Both the position numbers and the translations under genes were made by a program. Shown piece by piece: positions 26,844-39,740 of a stretch of DNA of 64,000 nucleotides; the first letter of the stretch is position 1; every line of letters starts with the position of its first letter. The notes beneath the pieces were generated by a model. It had not been told where the DNA came from and ran no database searches. It was given only the letters and a program-made list of their open reading frames with translations. This DNA is from Rhodamnia argentea (Eukaryota; Streptophyta; Magnoliopsida; Myrtales; Myrtaceae): positions 8,680,001 to 8,744,000 of the forward strand of contig NC_063151.1 of the NCBI RefSeq assembly GCF_020921035.1. Direction: 5' to 3'.

Positions 26844-27517
26844 GGGAGTCCTAAATCGAGTCGATGACTGTAATTTCTTGGTCGGTTTTATGCGAGGACG
26901 GGGATATTTGGCGCATGAGGGAACGAACCAAGAGAATGAAAATTTCAACTGGTACACTTTGCTGATGGCACTAGACGCGTGCCGGTACATTTGGCGGAGA
27001 GAAAAAAAGATAGAAAAAGCAGATGTGCTCTGGAATCATCCGGACGTGCCGAAACTCTTTTTGACAAGTTGCATTGCCTTTATCGCTTAGTTGGTGGATT
27101 GATAGATATGGATATGTCCTGGTCCAAAGCAAAAGCAGCTCGTGGTATTCAAGGGTACGCGTTGACAGAGCCCCCAAAAAAAATTCACAAGAGAAGTAGA
27201 GATTGTACCCTGCAAGTTCTTTAATCTGAAGCTGAGTTGTAACGCAATTCTGCACCCCGCGTGAACGAATAAAGAAAGGTGGCAGAAAGATCTGGTAGTT
27301 GGGAGATGTTAATACTTGGGATGTCACCCGGCAACACCAAGTCTTCTTGCATAGTCATTTACCTGAGCTAGCTTTCGCATTAACATTTCAGATTCAAGCC
27401 TCTAAACCAATCAAAGACGGTTCTTGTACTCGGGTATAGATGATTTGGAGGTAATAACTTCCTCGTGGTCTGCCTGAACGAACCTAGCAGTCAAGTCTAG
27501 AGCCCTAGGCTGGTTGG
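26844..27517. other. Upstream region of the third GASA gene
   Basis: Open frames on both strands (26878-27090 +, 26971-27327 -) show no family motif. I see no gene here. Confidence 0.4.
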
Positions 27518-28030
27518 TGTTAGAAAAAAAATTCATAAATGACGCCGATCTCGCGACTATCGATCAAGTACCGAGTTGTCAATTCAATAAAGAAGCTGTT
27601 GATTCAATGAACGAGTTGTCGATCGGTTGCCAATGACCGTCCGACTCCCAAGATGGATGCACAAACTAGTGCATGCAACCAAGACTTGTCTTTATTGTAG
27701 TATAGTTTTCAAGGGTCATTATTAGGTGAGTTTATCAGAGTCTATTCGTATTTCGATGTGTAGTTAGTGCCATGTATATACATCGCGTCTATTCATATTT
27801 CTAGAGTAGATCAAGAGTCGTGTATTAAGCCTATAAATAGGCACGTCTTGTAACGAGATTTTGTATGAGTGACTCCAAGGTGACACACAAAGAAAATTTT
27901 ATCGTCTCTTCCTCCTTCGTGAGTGTTTGTTCTTCACCTTCAATTTATCCCATCAGTCGAAGTGTAAGTCCCCTTTTGCCACCTAAGGTTAAGCATATTA
28001 TACATGGTGAGACCGCTTTTGCAGCGGTGC
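27518..28030 (+). mobile_element. Possible solo LTR or LTR fragment (fossil)
   Basis: Starts TGTTAG and carries a TATA-like CCTATAAATAGG (around 27830) followed by sequence resembling an LTR transcription start region and AT-rich R/U5 sequence. No second copy, primer site or coding part was found, and I could not place the right end or a duplication. The identification is tentative and the end is an estimate. Confidence 0.3.
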
Positions 28031-29660
28031 TCAAAGAATGGAAAGAACTATGATCTCGGATAGGTTTGTCCTAATTTCGGAAGGAGGCTTGTGACTGATA
28101 GAGGTAGTCTCTATGAATATCGGAATTTCCGCTAGTTGGATTATTAAGCGGAATAGCCAATTATATATGTGAATTAGTGACAATTGAGTTTTGAGGTATC
28201 AAATCAACAGCGCAATAGCTCATGGATGAAATGAAGTGATGGGTGAGGTAATTGTCGAACGAAAGGACAAGATCTCCTAACGCATACTTTTGGTCTCGAG
28301 TTGGTTCATGTGTGGATTACAGATTGAGATGACCATTTTACTAGCGGGCACAATCGATCTTTAGACGTAAATATGAAGGACGGGCGTGCTAAACTTAGAT
28401 TTGATGGGCCGTTAATTGTCAGATATCGTCTTGGATCTTCAAAGGAGTAGTGAGCCCCAGAGCCGGTTCACGATATAAGCCGTGAAGTCTCGTGGATAGC
28501 CCCACCCCAACCGACCTGCCCCTCCTATAAAAGCCTCAATCTTCTCTGTCCTCACTCATTCTTCCCCTTCTATTTTTCGTGAAAAGCCCTCCCCTCCCTT
28601 CCTTTTCTCTCTCGGCTTCCCTCTTGCGCATGACCTCCTCGCTCGCTCCGCGTTCACCCGACGACCTTACAGGCTCGACTATAGCGATCCCTTGAGCTCA
28701 GCCACGACCTCAGCCCCTCCATTATCGCTTGAAGCCTCGCCCGCATGCCCCCTCAACCATTCGGCCGGGCACGCCAAAGAGGAAGAATGGCAGCCCATGC
28801 TTGTTCTTGTGCCAATTCAACTCTCATTTTCTTCTTGAGCGACCTCAAGGCAAGTGATCATCTATTCTTGTCCCTATTCTACCCATTCATCGTTTGTTTT
28901 AGTGCAGAATGCCGATTTTAGAAATGGGTTTGTTGATGAAGAGATTGGGTTGCATATCGGGGAAGATAGGCTTATTTGGACGATCCGTCACTTACTGTAG
29001 TATCCACAGGTCTTGGGTAAGCCGATTCCATAGTCCGATCGTTTGGATTGGAGACAAAACTACTCAAATTGAAGTTGGACAGCACGGGGGTGGTTCGGCC
29101 GTACAAGGAAGGAAGATATGTGGCTTCAGGTGTTTGGACAATGATTCGAGCTCCGTTTTCTCGAGCAAAGGGCTAAAGGCAAGCGAAGCCTCTACCCTTC
29201 CTACTAGGCAAGCTATTTGTCGCTTGATTGGGCGCGACAATGCTGTCTATTTCTGGGTGCACCGATGGGATGTTCAGGTTGCATGGTTAGGAGATTTGCC
29301 TTGCATGTGGGTTTTGCTTACCAAGTTATGTTCGTGTGGCTTTGGATAGTCAAATAGTATGCGCTGATTGTCTTGATTGTTGTTGTGATAGTGCGAATTC
29401 GGGGATGGTTTGGCATAGGTGGATTCGGCCTTGTGGCCGTGTGGTACGTGTGTCACATTGGGTTCCGCTTGCTTGAATAGACTAAGAACATGTGTTTTGT
29501 GTCCTAGGTTGGTCCAGTCGTTATGTCATATGCATTGCATGTTAAGTATCGAAGCATGCACACACTAGATTGCATTGCTAGATGAGTCTTAATTCGGTTG
29601 GTGCGTGTAAGCTTGATGGATTGGTGGCTGAGTTATATATGAATCTGACTAAAGAACCAA
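28031..29660. other. Unclassified repeat-like region with a TATA-containing GC-rich patch
   Basis: About 1.6 kb without a convincing gene. Around 28520-28680 a CTATAAAAGCC motif is followed by a long pyrimidine-rich stretch, similar to the promoter and leader of a non-coding retroelement. The frame at 28909-29349 (+, 146 codons) has no motif I know, so it is left unannotated as a gene. Confidence 0.35.
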
Positions 29661-29669
29661 GATCCCGTC

Positions 29670-29975
29670 GGCCTGTGTCTCGACGAGAACAATATAATAT
29701 CCGCCTATGTCCGGATAATATCCCATGAGAGCCAGAGTGGAAATCGAAAAGTTCACGACTTGTGTCCCGTTGGAATGGAATGCCCGGGTCTGTGTCCCTC
29801 AAAAGCCCTCGAGTTGGGAAGAATTGAGACGTGTCACTCATGATTCCCATGACCGGTGTCCCATGGACAGAAAGTTAAGATGTTTATCCCTTATAATTAA
29901 GGCCTGTGTCCTTCGGAGATAAATTGAGGCATGTGTTCCTCAAATAACCATGGCTTATATGCCATGGTAATCGAT
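29670..29975 (+). repeat. Degenerate tandem array of hairpin-bearing 'TGTGTCC' modules
   Basis: The word (C)(T/A)TGTGTCC or a close variant recurs about nine times at intervals of about 20-55 bases. Many modules include a short inverted repeat: TCTCGACGAGA (29676 region), CCTTCGGAG, TGAGG with CCTCA across 29926-29942, and ACCATGGCTTATATGCCATGGT (29948-29969 region), a perfect eight-base stem with a six-base loop. No coding frame crosses it. It lies just left of the hAT-like element at 30057. Confidence 0.6.
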
Positions 29976-30056
29976 TCTGAAGTGGAAACTAAAAGGGTAA
30001 ACATATGAGTCAAATGCAAGCTCATGCGTGTGCGAGTCGTATTGCATAATGTGTGG

Positions 30057-31346
30057 CTATGTAGCACCGACACGACACGGGACACAACACGACACAATAC
30101 GCCGACACGTGATTTCTGGAAAAATAGAGAATTTCAATACGCTAGGATACGTTATATATTAAATATAATTTATATATATACATGATAAATTATCATTTTT
30201 ATCATTCCACAAATAAATAAATTTTAAAAAAGAGCCATAGAATAAATTTACACTAAAAATACCATGTGCCTGCCATCTTTGGGGACGAAATCTTCCGTGG
30301 AAGTGAAGAGAGAGTTTCTAGGGAAAATGGCCCGTGTGTGGGTTTTTTGTTCTGCTTCTCGTTCATAGACACAAGCCAACCATATCCATGCCAATGAATG
30401 AAAGTGTTACAATGAGGGACAGAAGAAGTTGGTTCACACATGATGGAAGCCTTTATTTTTCATGCAAGTTAAGCAAGAGTATGTCTAATGGAAGCATGGG
30501 GAAAAGTACACTAGAAGTGTTATAACTTTTGTATGGTGTTCACTTAAGTGCCATAAGTTTCAAAACGTTCACTTAAGTGCCATAACTTTCAAAAATCGTT
30601 CATTTGAGTGTCATGCCAATGTGGACACCGGGAAAGCTGACGTGGCAGCTGGAAAGTTAACGTGGCACTTTGGAAAAATTACTTTAGCACGCCGGAAAGC
30701 TGACGTGGCACGCGTGAAAAGTTACTGTAGCACGCCAAAAAAGTTACCGTAACACTCAAGTGAACGATTTTGCTCGACGTAGACTCAAGTGAACAATTTT
30801 GAAAGTTATGACACTTATGAACGTTTTGAAAGTCATGACACTTAAGTGAACGCCGTACACAAGTTATGACACTTCGAGTGTACTTTTTCCGGAAGCGTGT
30901 CTTCGAAACATGAGACGAGCAAAGACATCGGAAAATATTCCAATCATAAGAGCGGCGAGACGTGGTCAATTTTTTGAGTCCGAAAGGAAACGGAAAATAG
31001 AGCAAATCATGTTACTTCGTCTCCCACATCGGATACTAACTTGTGAGAGAGAGGGAAAGCATTCTATAAATGAGCGGTTCTGTGCTTTGAGCAATATCCT
31101 GATCTGGATGGGATTGATGAGCCATTAGGAAGCCATGGGTTAGGGGCCCAGATTTTAGTTTCAAAGTACAAGATTTTCTCAAATTATCCTTGGGACACGC
31201 GAATCCAGCGTGTCCCATTTGTTGACTGCGTGTAGAAAATTTTGGATACGTGTTGACCGCGTGTCTGACTGTGTCTGTACGTATCGGACACGTATCGGTG
31301 TCCGACACAGGGAAAATGTTTTTTTGAGCGTGTCCGTGCTACATAG
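30057..31346. mobile_element. Non-autonomous DNA transposon, hAT-like, with 8-bp duplication
   Basis: Identical 8-bp flanks ATGTGTGG at 30049-30056 and 31347-31354. The ends CTATGTAGCACCGACACG and, reversed, CTATGTAGCACGGACACG match at 17 of 18 bases. GACAC-rich repeats fill both subterminal regions (30068-30110 and 31205-31335). The interior contains no transposase frame and is interrupted by another element at 30499-30890. An 8-bp duplication points to hAT; the end sequence itself is not a classic hAT terminus, so a Mutator-like origin with one altered duplication base stays possible. Confidence 0.75.
30499..30890. mobile_element. Foldback element nested in the hAT-like element
   Basis: Ends GGGAAAAGTACACTAGAAGT and, reversed, GGAAAAAGTACACTCGAAGT begin inverted repeats of roughly 150 bases built from repeated 'GTTCACTTAAGTGCCATAA' units. 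Flanks GGAAGCATG (30490-30498) and GGAAGCGTG (30891-30899) match at eight of nine positions, a Mutator-type duplication. A central part repeats GGAAAGCTGACGTGGCA-like units. No coding capacity. Confidence 0.75.
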
Positions 31347-31354
31347 ATGTGTGG

Positions 31355-32100
31355 TGACATAGTCGAGTCACATTCATGCTTATGATTGATGGATTGTGGT
31401 TGGTGTCAAGTCTCGCTTGGTTTGGTGATAGATAGGTAGTTTAGTTGGTAGGTTAGATGCTTTACTTGCTGAGCATTCGTTCATCCCTTGTTGCTAAACC
31501 CTTTTTCATATAGTTAGGTTCTTCTGGCCACAAATGAAGTGATGAACTTGGAGCATGTCGAAGGAGACGGTGGACAATACTCCGGAGTAGATGTACCCGT
31601 TAAATCCTCCCAGTGTATTTGTTTTGTTTGTTTAAAGAATATAATGTAACTAACCGGTACCTATATTTTTATATAATTAAATGTTTTTGCCCTATATGAT
31701 TATGTGCGCTATTTATTGAATGCTCTACACGTAGTGAACTCTATTAAGGCCATACCTTACTAGGCGTGCCTGCCATTTCTTTTTATGCATGCTCTTGTGA
31801 TTGTATGGCCGTTGCTTGTTTATATATTAAGCTTCCACATGCGCCGTATGTATCTATTATAAATACTATAATATAATATTAAATCAAAGTTCATAGTTAG
31901 TGCCAGATGATGCCTTGGGATGTCGAAGCTCTGATTAAGGAAGGAAACAAGCTCTTTACAGTTCCAAATTAAGTTTTGATCTCACTCGAGGAAGAAATCT
32001 GCAGTTTGTAGAAACTAGCATTGCTAGTTTCGCTCTCTTCGAGTAGTGGGGAGAGCTTTTTAGTAAAGATTCATATCGACTTTTATATGAACAATTTAAT
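31355..32100. other. Unclassified spacer before the Copia fossil
   Basis: No gene motif seen. The sequence continues in style from 29980-30048 (interrupted there by the hAT-like insertion), so it was probably one repeat-like unit before that insertion. Confidence 0.35.
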
Positions 32101-34964
32101 TGTTGAGCTATAAATAGCCAGATTTTCTAGTTGTAAATACGTAGGGAAATTAATTGATTGTTAGGAGCAGGTTTTTTCCTATTTATGAGATTTTTTATTC
32201 TAATCAGCCCACAAATCAGGGGATTGTAATTGCTCTCATATTTAAGCTTTGTTTCCTATTTTGTTTGCTAGGATTTCTCTATGTATTAGCTATAAAGATA
32301 ACACTGTCAAAAAGCAAAATATATGAATGAGAATAAGAATTTCTCTTCATTGAAATCTCTCACAGTTTGAGAATCCTAGGCTAAATTTATAAATTTCAAA
32401 TTGCATCCTTCATTGCTACGTTTTTCAACCTTCATTGCTATTTATTATTCTCCATGAATTTTTTTTTCTATACGCAATCTTCTTAGCTGCATTATTGCTC
32501 TTGTTTTCTTCATAACTTTCTTTTTCCATAATGACCACACCCCAAACCACACCTAAAGCCACAGCTTCTACCTCTCCTACATGAACCAATCCGAGGACGT
32601 TGCCTCTACACACATAACAGGTGATGTCCTGAACAACAAGCCAACCTATAAATTGAATGAAAAAAATTGTCTCAAGTGATCACAATTTGTTAAGACGTAC
32701 CTAAAGGGCAAAGGAGAAATCATCCATATACTTGGGACAGGACCCAAGCAAGGAGATCTTGATTTCTATGTGTAGGATGAGACTGATTCCATGATCATGT
32801 CATGGCTATGGAATTCCATGGAACGAGCCATAAGTAATACATGTATTTTTCTACCAAAAGTAAAGGAGATATGGGATTCCATCCAACGGACGTACTAAAA
32901 GGCTCATGATGTGGCCCAAGTGCATGAAATTAAGGTGAAAATCAATGGGACAAAGCAATGAGTTAAGACTATTACTGAGTATGCTAATTCTCTGCATAAC
33001 TTATGGCAAGAAATCAATTATTATCGAATATTCTAGATGCGGTGTCCAGAAAACGCGGCCATTCTGAAGAATTTTATTGAAAAGGATAGAGTTTACGATT
33101 TCTTAGCTAGGCTTAATTTTGAATTTGACCAAGTCAGAATTCAAATACTTGGCAAGGAGGAAGTGCCATCATTGGAGGAAATAATTTCTTTGATCCGAGT
33201 ATAAGAAAGTCGTAGATCCTTCATTCTCAAACCACAAGCAGTAGAAGGGTCAGCCTTGACAATCGAGAAAGGTTGATGAAAAAAGTGACATGCCAAGGAA
33301 TGACAACTGAGACAACTTGTGTCGTGCCTATTGCAACAAGTCGAGACGTACAAAGGAGAAATGTTGAAAATTGAATGACAAACCATCTACTTTAGGCCGA
33401 TAGTGGGTGAAACAGGTAACACATCCAAGTCCCCGTGTCCACCTAACTCGAGCAATCGATTACATAGAAGTTGAGGAGAAGGCAACCTTCAATACTAAAG
33501 AAATTGAGCAAACAAGAAGTTTGTTAGGATCTATTAATAAATCCTCCGGTGCATGCTCACTCACACTCTCAAGTAATTCTTGGTATTGATTTAGAGGCTA
33601 CTGATCATATGACTCACACCTCATCATATTTCAAAACCTACACACCTTGTCCTAGCACTAGGAAGATTATTGTAGCAAATGGGTCTCTTGTTACTATTAT
33701 AGAGTTGGAGATGTCTCTATCACATCTAATCTTGTTCTTAAATATGTCTTTTATGCCCTTGAACCGTTTGTCAATCTTATCTATATACAAAAACTCACAA
33801 ACGATCTTTGTTGTCAAGCTATTTTTTACCCATCTTATTGTGTTTTCCAAGATCGGGGCTCAAAGAGGAGGATTGGCCTTGCTAAGGAATAAAGTGTTGT
33901 ACTACCTTTAGACACCTCTCATCGCAAGAAGAATTATGAATAATTTGTTTTCATTGTTTCTTAGTACTTCAAATAAAGAAGCTACTTGGCTTCATCATTT
34001 TTGTTTTGGGCATCCGTCCTTTCAAATCTTGAATATTATGTTTCAATCTTTGTTTAAAGATTTGAATATTAAAAATCTCCATTGTAGTGCTTGCAAGTTA
34101 ACCAAGCATAACAGTGTACCATTTCCTATTAGCGATGTCATAATTTTAATCATTTTTATTTGATCCATAGTGACATTTAGGGACCTTCTACGGTTCCAAA
34201 CATCTTTGGAGCTCGTTGGTTTATCAATCTAATTGATAATTGCTATAGGGTCACTTAGACTTTCTTACTCAAACATAAATCTAATGTGAGTAGCATTATT
34301 CTTTCCTTTCATTCTATGATTCAAACTCACTTTGGGTCAAGATCAAGGTCTTTCGATCTGATAACACTAGAGATTACTTTAATCAAGTATTGTCCCCTAT
34401 TTTCAAAATAAAGCATTATCCGTGAATCATCTTGTATGAATACATCACAACAAAAAGAAATTGCTGAAAGAAAAAATGGCCATCTCTTTGACACAACTCG
34501 TGCCTTGTTGTTTCACGGGTAGGTTCCTAAAACATATCGGGGGGAAGCTATTCTTATAGGTACATACATGATCAATAGACTACCCTCACGTACTTTAGAC
34601 CACAAGACCCCTATGGAAGTTCTTTCTCGATTTCTATCAATTTCGCATATCTAATGGCCTTACACCGCGAGTCTTTGGTTGTACTTCCTTTTTCCACATT
34701 CATTATGATCAACGAAAAAACTTAGATCCTTGCTCAATCAAATGTGTTTCTTGGTTACTCACAAGCATAAAAGGGCCATAAATGTTACCATACCCCTTCC
34801 AAAAAATTCTCTCTTTCCATAGATGTCGCTTGTGTTGAAAACAAACCATATTTTTCAAAACCTCATCTTCATAGAGAGATTTCACCCATATAAGATAAGG
34901 GCCTTGGTGTTGTTGATAACTTGGAATTATTGTCCAATGTCCCTATCAATCCCAACTCATCCAT

Positions 34965-37900
34965 TGTAGCTCATGAACCTACCTTAAATCCTATTTCCTG
35001 TCCTCCACAATCTTACACACAACAACCCGCTTCCTTTCCTATTTCCACTAGTCCAACTCGTATTCATGATTCTATGATATTTTCTCGGGTGTATTCAAGG
35101 AGGACAACTGTTCCAACATAAGAGCAAATCTGAAATACCACTCTAGCTACTACAAATGAGAGCACATTAAGTCTTGAACCTCCTGTGAATGAACAGTTTA
35201 GTGATACATCTAAGACTGATTTTGATCTACCTATTGTTGTTAGAAAAGGGACTAGAGAGCATCAAGAAATCAATTTATATATTGTCAAATTATGTTTCCC
35301 TTAATAGATTATTAGAATAGGGTTACACATACACACATACAAATGAACCTAAACCTTATTACTATTCTACCCTTATCTCTAACCAATACTTTCCAACACC
35401 CCCCTCAAGTTGGGATGTAGATATCAAATAACTCCAACTTGTTACATGAGCAGCTCACTCTATTTCCCCATAGATACTTAGTAAAAATGTTTGCAAGTTG
35501 ATCATCCGTCTTTGTCTATGGAAGAATAATCTCCTCTTTGAGAATTTTTCCTCGGACAAAATGACAATCAACCTCTATGTGCTTAATTCGTTCATGGAAA
35601 AAAGGGTTGGATGCAATATGCATAACTAAATGATTAGCACAATTTAGCACTGATGGATTTGGCGGTGATCCAATATCTACAAATAGCATCCTCATCCATA
35701 GTAATTCACTGGTCACATGTGCCATAGCCCAATATTCAGCTTCAACGCTTGATCGAGAAACTACATATTGTTTCTTGCTCTTCCATGCAACTAAATTACC
35801 TCCAAGAAATACATAATAGCCTGAATTGTATCTCCTATCCATAGGATATCCAACCCAATCAGCATCAAGGAAGCTTGTAATATTTAGATGACCATAATTC
35901 TTATACGATAATCATTTACCTAGCGCTCCCTTCAAATATTTGATGATTTAAAATATAGCATCCCAATGAGTAATATGAGGAGAACTCATGAACTTGCTTA
36001 CTACGCTAATAGCAAATGATTTATCGGTTCTTATGACGGTAATAGAGTTTAACTTACCAATCGATCTATGATATTTTCTTGGATCATGCAGTAATTTTTC
36101 ACGTTTTGCATCAAGTTTTACCTTGGGATCTATAGGGGTATTGATTGGCTTTACTCCGAGAAATCCAACCTCACCAAGAATGTCAAGTACATACTTTCAT
36201 TGTGATAAAGTGATACTGGCATGTGAGCAGGCTACCTTAATACCAAGAAAGTATCAAAGACAACCTAAATCTTTAGTATTGAATTCTAAATATGTAGAAA
36301 TTGCTTGAGTTTATGTATGCCATCCAAATCATTGCTAGTAATGATGATGTCATCCACATATACCACTAGAAGAATAGAACTAGTTAAAAAGACAGAGTTG
36401 AAAACCGAATGGTCTACCTTACACCACTTTAGTCCAAATTTGAGAATAACATCATTAAATCTACCAAACCAATCACGAGAAAATTGTTTAAGTCAATATA
36501 AAGCCTCATGCAAACGACATACCATATTCTCCCCCAAAGCAACAAACCTAGGTGGTTGCTCCATGCAAATCTCCTCGGCTAGATCACCATGTAAAAAGGC
36601 ATTTTTCACATCCAAGCGATGAAGAAACAAGCCAAATCACGCAACTAATAAAACAAATACATGCATAGATGGAATTTTGGCTACTCGGAAGAAGGTGTCA
36701 TCATAGTTAACACCATAAGTTTGAGTATATTCCTTCGTGACCAACTGTCTTTTCAATCGATCAAGAGTACCATTCAAATGAACTTTAATAGTAAAAATCC
36801 AACGACAACCAGCATGTTTCTTACTTGTAGGTAAAGAAGTAAGTCGCTAAGTTTAATTCTCAATTAGTGCTTGTATTTCATCCTTTGTGGCACATCACCA
36901 TCTCGAATGAGCAAGAGCCTAAGCAACACTGCTAGGCATGGAAACCAAAGACGACGAGATAAAAGTAGAGAAAGTAGGAGACAAATGATCATATGAAAAA
37001 GAATTAGAAATAGGATGACAAGTACGAACGCAATTAGAAAGACCAGAATATTTAGCATAACGATCACCTAGGCGATCAACACAAGAACGTGTGCCTTTTC
37101 TAGAAGCAATGGGCGGATCAAGATCAAATGTTGGTGCTGTAATGGATGGGGAAACAAATGAATTAAGTACTGGTGAAGACTGTAAAACTGTACTGCACTG
37201 ATGATAGATGCGTTCAACAAATTGAAATCATGTGGATGTAGTTGGAGGAAGTGAAGTAATTAGAAGTGCAAGCATCTATATAACACAACCATCACATCAT
37301 CGGGCATCACGGGAACCATCGGAGGAGTAAAATATTATTGGTCTTCAAAGAATGTCACATCTATGGACACATACATACAATAGTGATTATGATTGTAACA
37401 TTTATATCATGTCTGAGTCCGAGAGTACCTCACAAAGATTCATTTTTCAGCATGAGGATCCAGTTCGTCATGACATGAAGTGAAAATGTACAAAAAGACA
37501 CACTCAAAGACTCGAAGAGGTAAGGAAAATAAAGGACAATTTGGATGTAAAATAAAGAACGGTGTCTCCGGCTAAAGAACAGAAGTTGGAAGTTTGTTAA
37601 TTAAATAACACGCTGTAAGAATAACATGTCCCAAAAAATGTTTAGGTAGGTTCATGTGAAACATAAGGCAACGGGGCAACATCAAGAAGATGAAGATTTT
37701 TATGTTCGGCAATGTCATTCTGTCATAGAGTGTATGAACATGAAGTCTGATGAATAATATCATGAGAATCAAGAAATGGTTGAAAACTAGAAGTTGTTGC
37801 AAAATATTCTCTAGCATTATCGGACCATGGATATTTGATAGAGGACACTTCAAAATCGAATAGGCGGAAGCAATGAAAAATCTACGTGTGATTTTTTTAT

Positions 37901-39740
37901 TAAGAATAACCAAGTCATTCGGGAAAAATCATCCATGAATATAACAAAATATCTGAATTTAGAGACATCGGACACACGACATGGACCCCAAACATCTAAA
38001 TGAACCAGCTCAAATGGACTAGACACACGACTCTAAATTCAAGAAGGAAAAGAGGCTCTATGATGTTTACTAAACTAGCAAGCTTCACACTAAAATGGAC
38101 TCACAAACTTACACTCGGGAAATGGATGCTAAAGTATGCTTGGTGGCGAGTAACCACCACGACAATGTATCCAATCTACAATCAATGGATGTACGCTTCG
38201 CAACTGCTAACAGCTAACACCTTCTTGTTAAGATAGTATAGACCATTTGTTTCATATCTCCCACCAATCATCTATCTAGTCCTCGGATCTGAAAGACACA
38301 ACGAGAAGCGGAATAGGTTACAAAACAACTCAATTCTTTAGTTAACGAGCTAACAAAAATCAAATTATAGGGAAATTTGGGTAGACGAAGAACAAATGAT
38401 AAAGAAATAGAGTGACGCAAATGAACAATTCTTGTACCAGTAACTTGAGATTGGGAGCCATTCGCTAATGTGACAAAGTTTGAGGATAAATGAGACATAG
38501 AATGAAATGAAAACAGTAGAGTAAAGTTACTAGTCATGTGATTGGTAACTCCAACGTCTATGATCCAGGAATCGGACGCAGCAAAAAATAAACAAGATGA
38601 ACTACCTTCAATACTAATGGCACCATGAGTACTAACCCCTCCATCACTCCATATGAATAAAACCACGTCCACGTCCACGACCTCGGCAACCTCAACCTCG
38701 ACCGTCACGTCCACTAGGACCATGGGAAAGCATAGTGCTCATCTCCAAAGTCGACATGAATGAAATTTTCTCAGTGACTATAGAACGGAGAGCTTGAGAG
38801 AAGACTTCATCCACTATAGGAAGAGAGCTCGATGTAATACATTAGCAAAGAGATGAATACCCATACCCCAATGACTTGAGATATATATCACCCGCATATC
38901 CTCTTGGTGTTTAGCCAAAACATTTATATCATTCGAGGTAGGAAGATAAATATCCGGTCGCTGGCAAAGGGTCGTTAACCGAGCATAATGATCGGATAAA
39001 GATTGATCTCATCATTGAATATCAAATAATGCTTCCAACGTGTCACATACCCGCGTCATATTATTCTGTCTAGAATAGAGCAACGCCCATTTCTTTCAAA
39101 TTGCCTTAGCAGAATCACATTGAATAAAGTGAGGACTGACCTTAGGGTCCATGCTATTCCATAAAAGGGTCTAAAATCATGGCGTCTCCTATAATGCAAT
39201 CGGCAGCTTTATCCTTGTCAAACGATACCGTAGACGTAAGATAGTCAAATTGCTTGGTGGCAATAAAATAGGCCTCAATAGCTTTAGACCATGATGGATA
39301 ATTAGTGCCATTTAACTTGACATAAGTTAAATTGAAAACTACCAAAAAGGGATCCAGAGGTTGATCCAAAAGCCATTAGTGAAGAGGAATATGACCAAGC
39401 CCAAAATAAAATGAACGTCCACTATAGGACTCATGAACTTACCTCGAATCCTATCTCTTGTCCACCACAATCTCACACACACTAACCCGCTTTTGATCCT
39501 ATTCCCTCTAATCCAACTCGTATTCATAGTTATATGAGATTTTCTTAGGTGTATTCAAGGAGGACAAATCATTCCAATACAAGAGCAAGTCCAAAATGCC
39601 ACTCCGTGTACTACCCATGAGAGCATGGTAAGTCATGGACCTCCTGTGAATGAACAACTTAGTGATACATTGTTAGAAAACGGACTAGAGAATGTACCAA
39701 GAAACCATTTTATTCACTATCAAATTATGTGTTCCTTAAT
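34965..39740 (+). repeat. Pair of ~310-bp direct copies flanking the inner Copia element
   Basis: Sequence at about 34965-35310 (CATGAACCTACCTTAAATCC onward) reappears diverged at about 39428-39740 (CATGAACTTACCTCGAATCC onward). It is the integrase-RT linker of the outer Copia element. A simple insertion would duplicate about five bases, not 300. Confidence 0.65.
35310..39427 (-). mobile_element. Second Ty1/Copia fossil on the minus strand, inside the first
   Basis: Minus-strand order is again Copia: gag start (about 39370-39150), protease/pre-integrase region (about 38720-38270), integrase (about 37910-37570), reverse transcriptase (about 37000-35900, fragmentary) and RNase H (about 35840-35516, with the motif SRSSVEAEYWAM). 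Its 3' end shows the polypurine tract (reverse of CCCCCCTCAAGTTGGG near 35399-35412) and a short LTR-like end at about 35310-35398. I could not see a matching 5' LTR or primer site, so the left part of the element in its own orientation may be missing. Broken at many places. Confidence 0.75.

Noticed and set aside
28909-29349. 146-codon frame (+)
   Set aside because: No recognisable motif, lies in repeat-like sequence and has no supporting promoter or splice context.
29660-29980. CRISPR-like array
   Set aside because: Units are degenerate and of uneven spacing, and the host is a plant nuclear genome; no cas genes.
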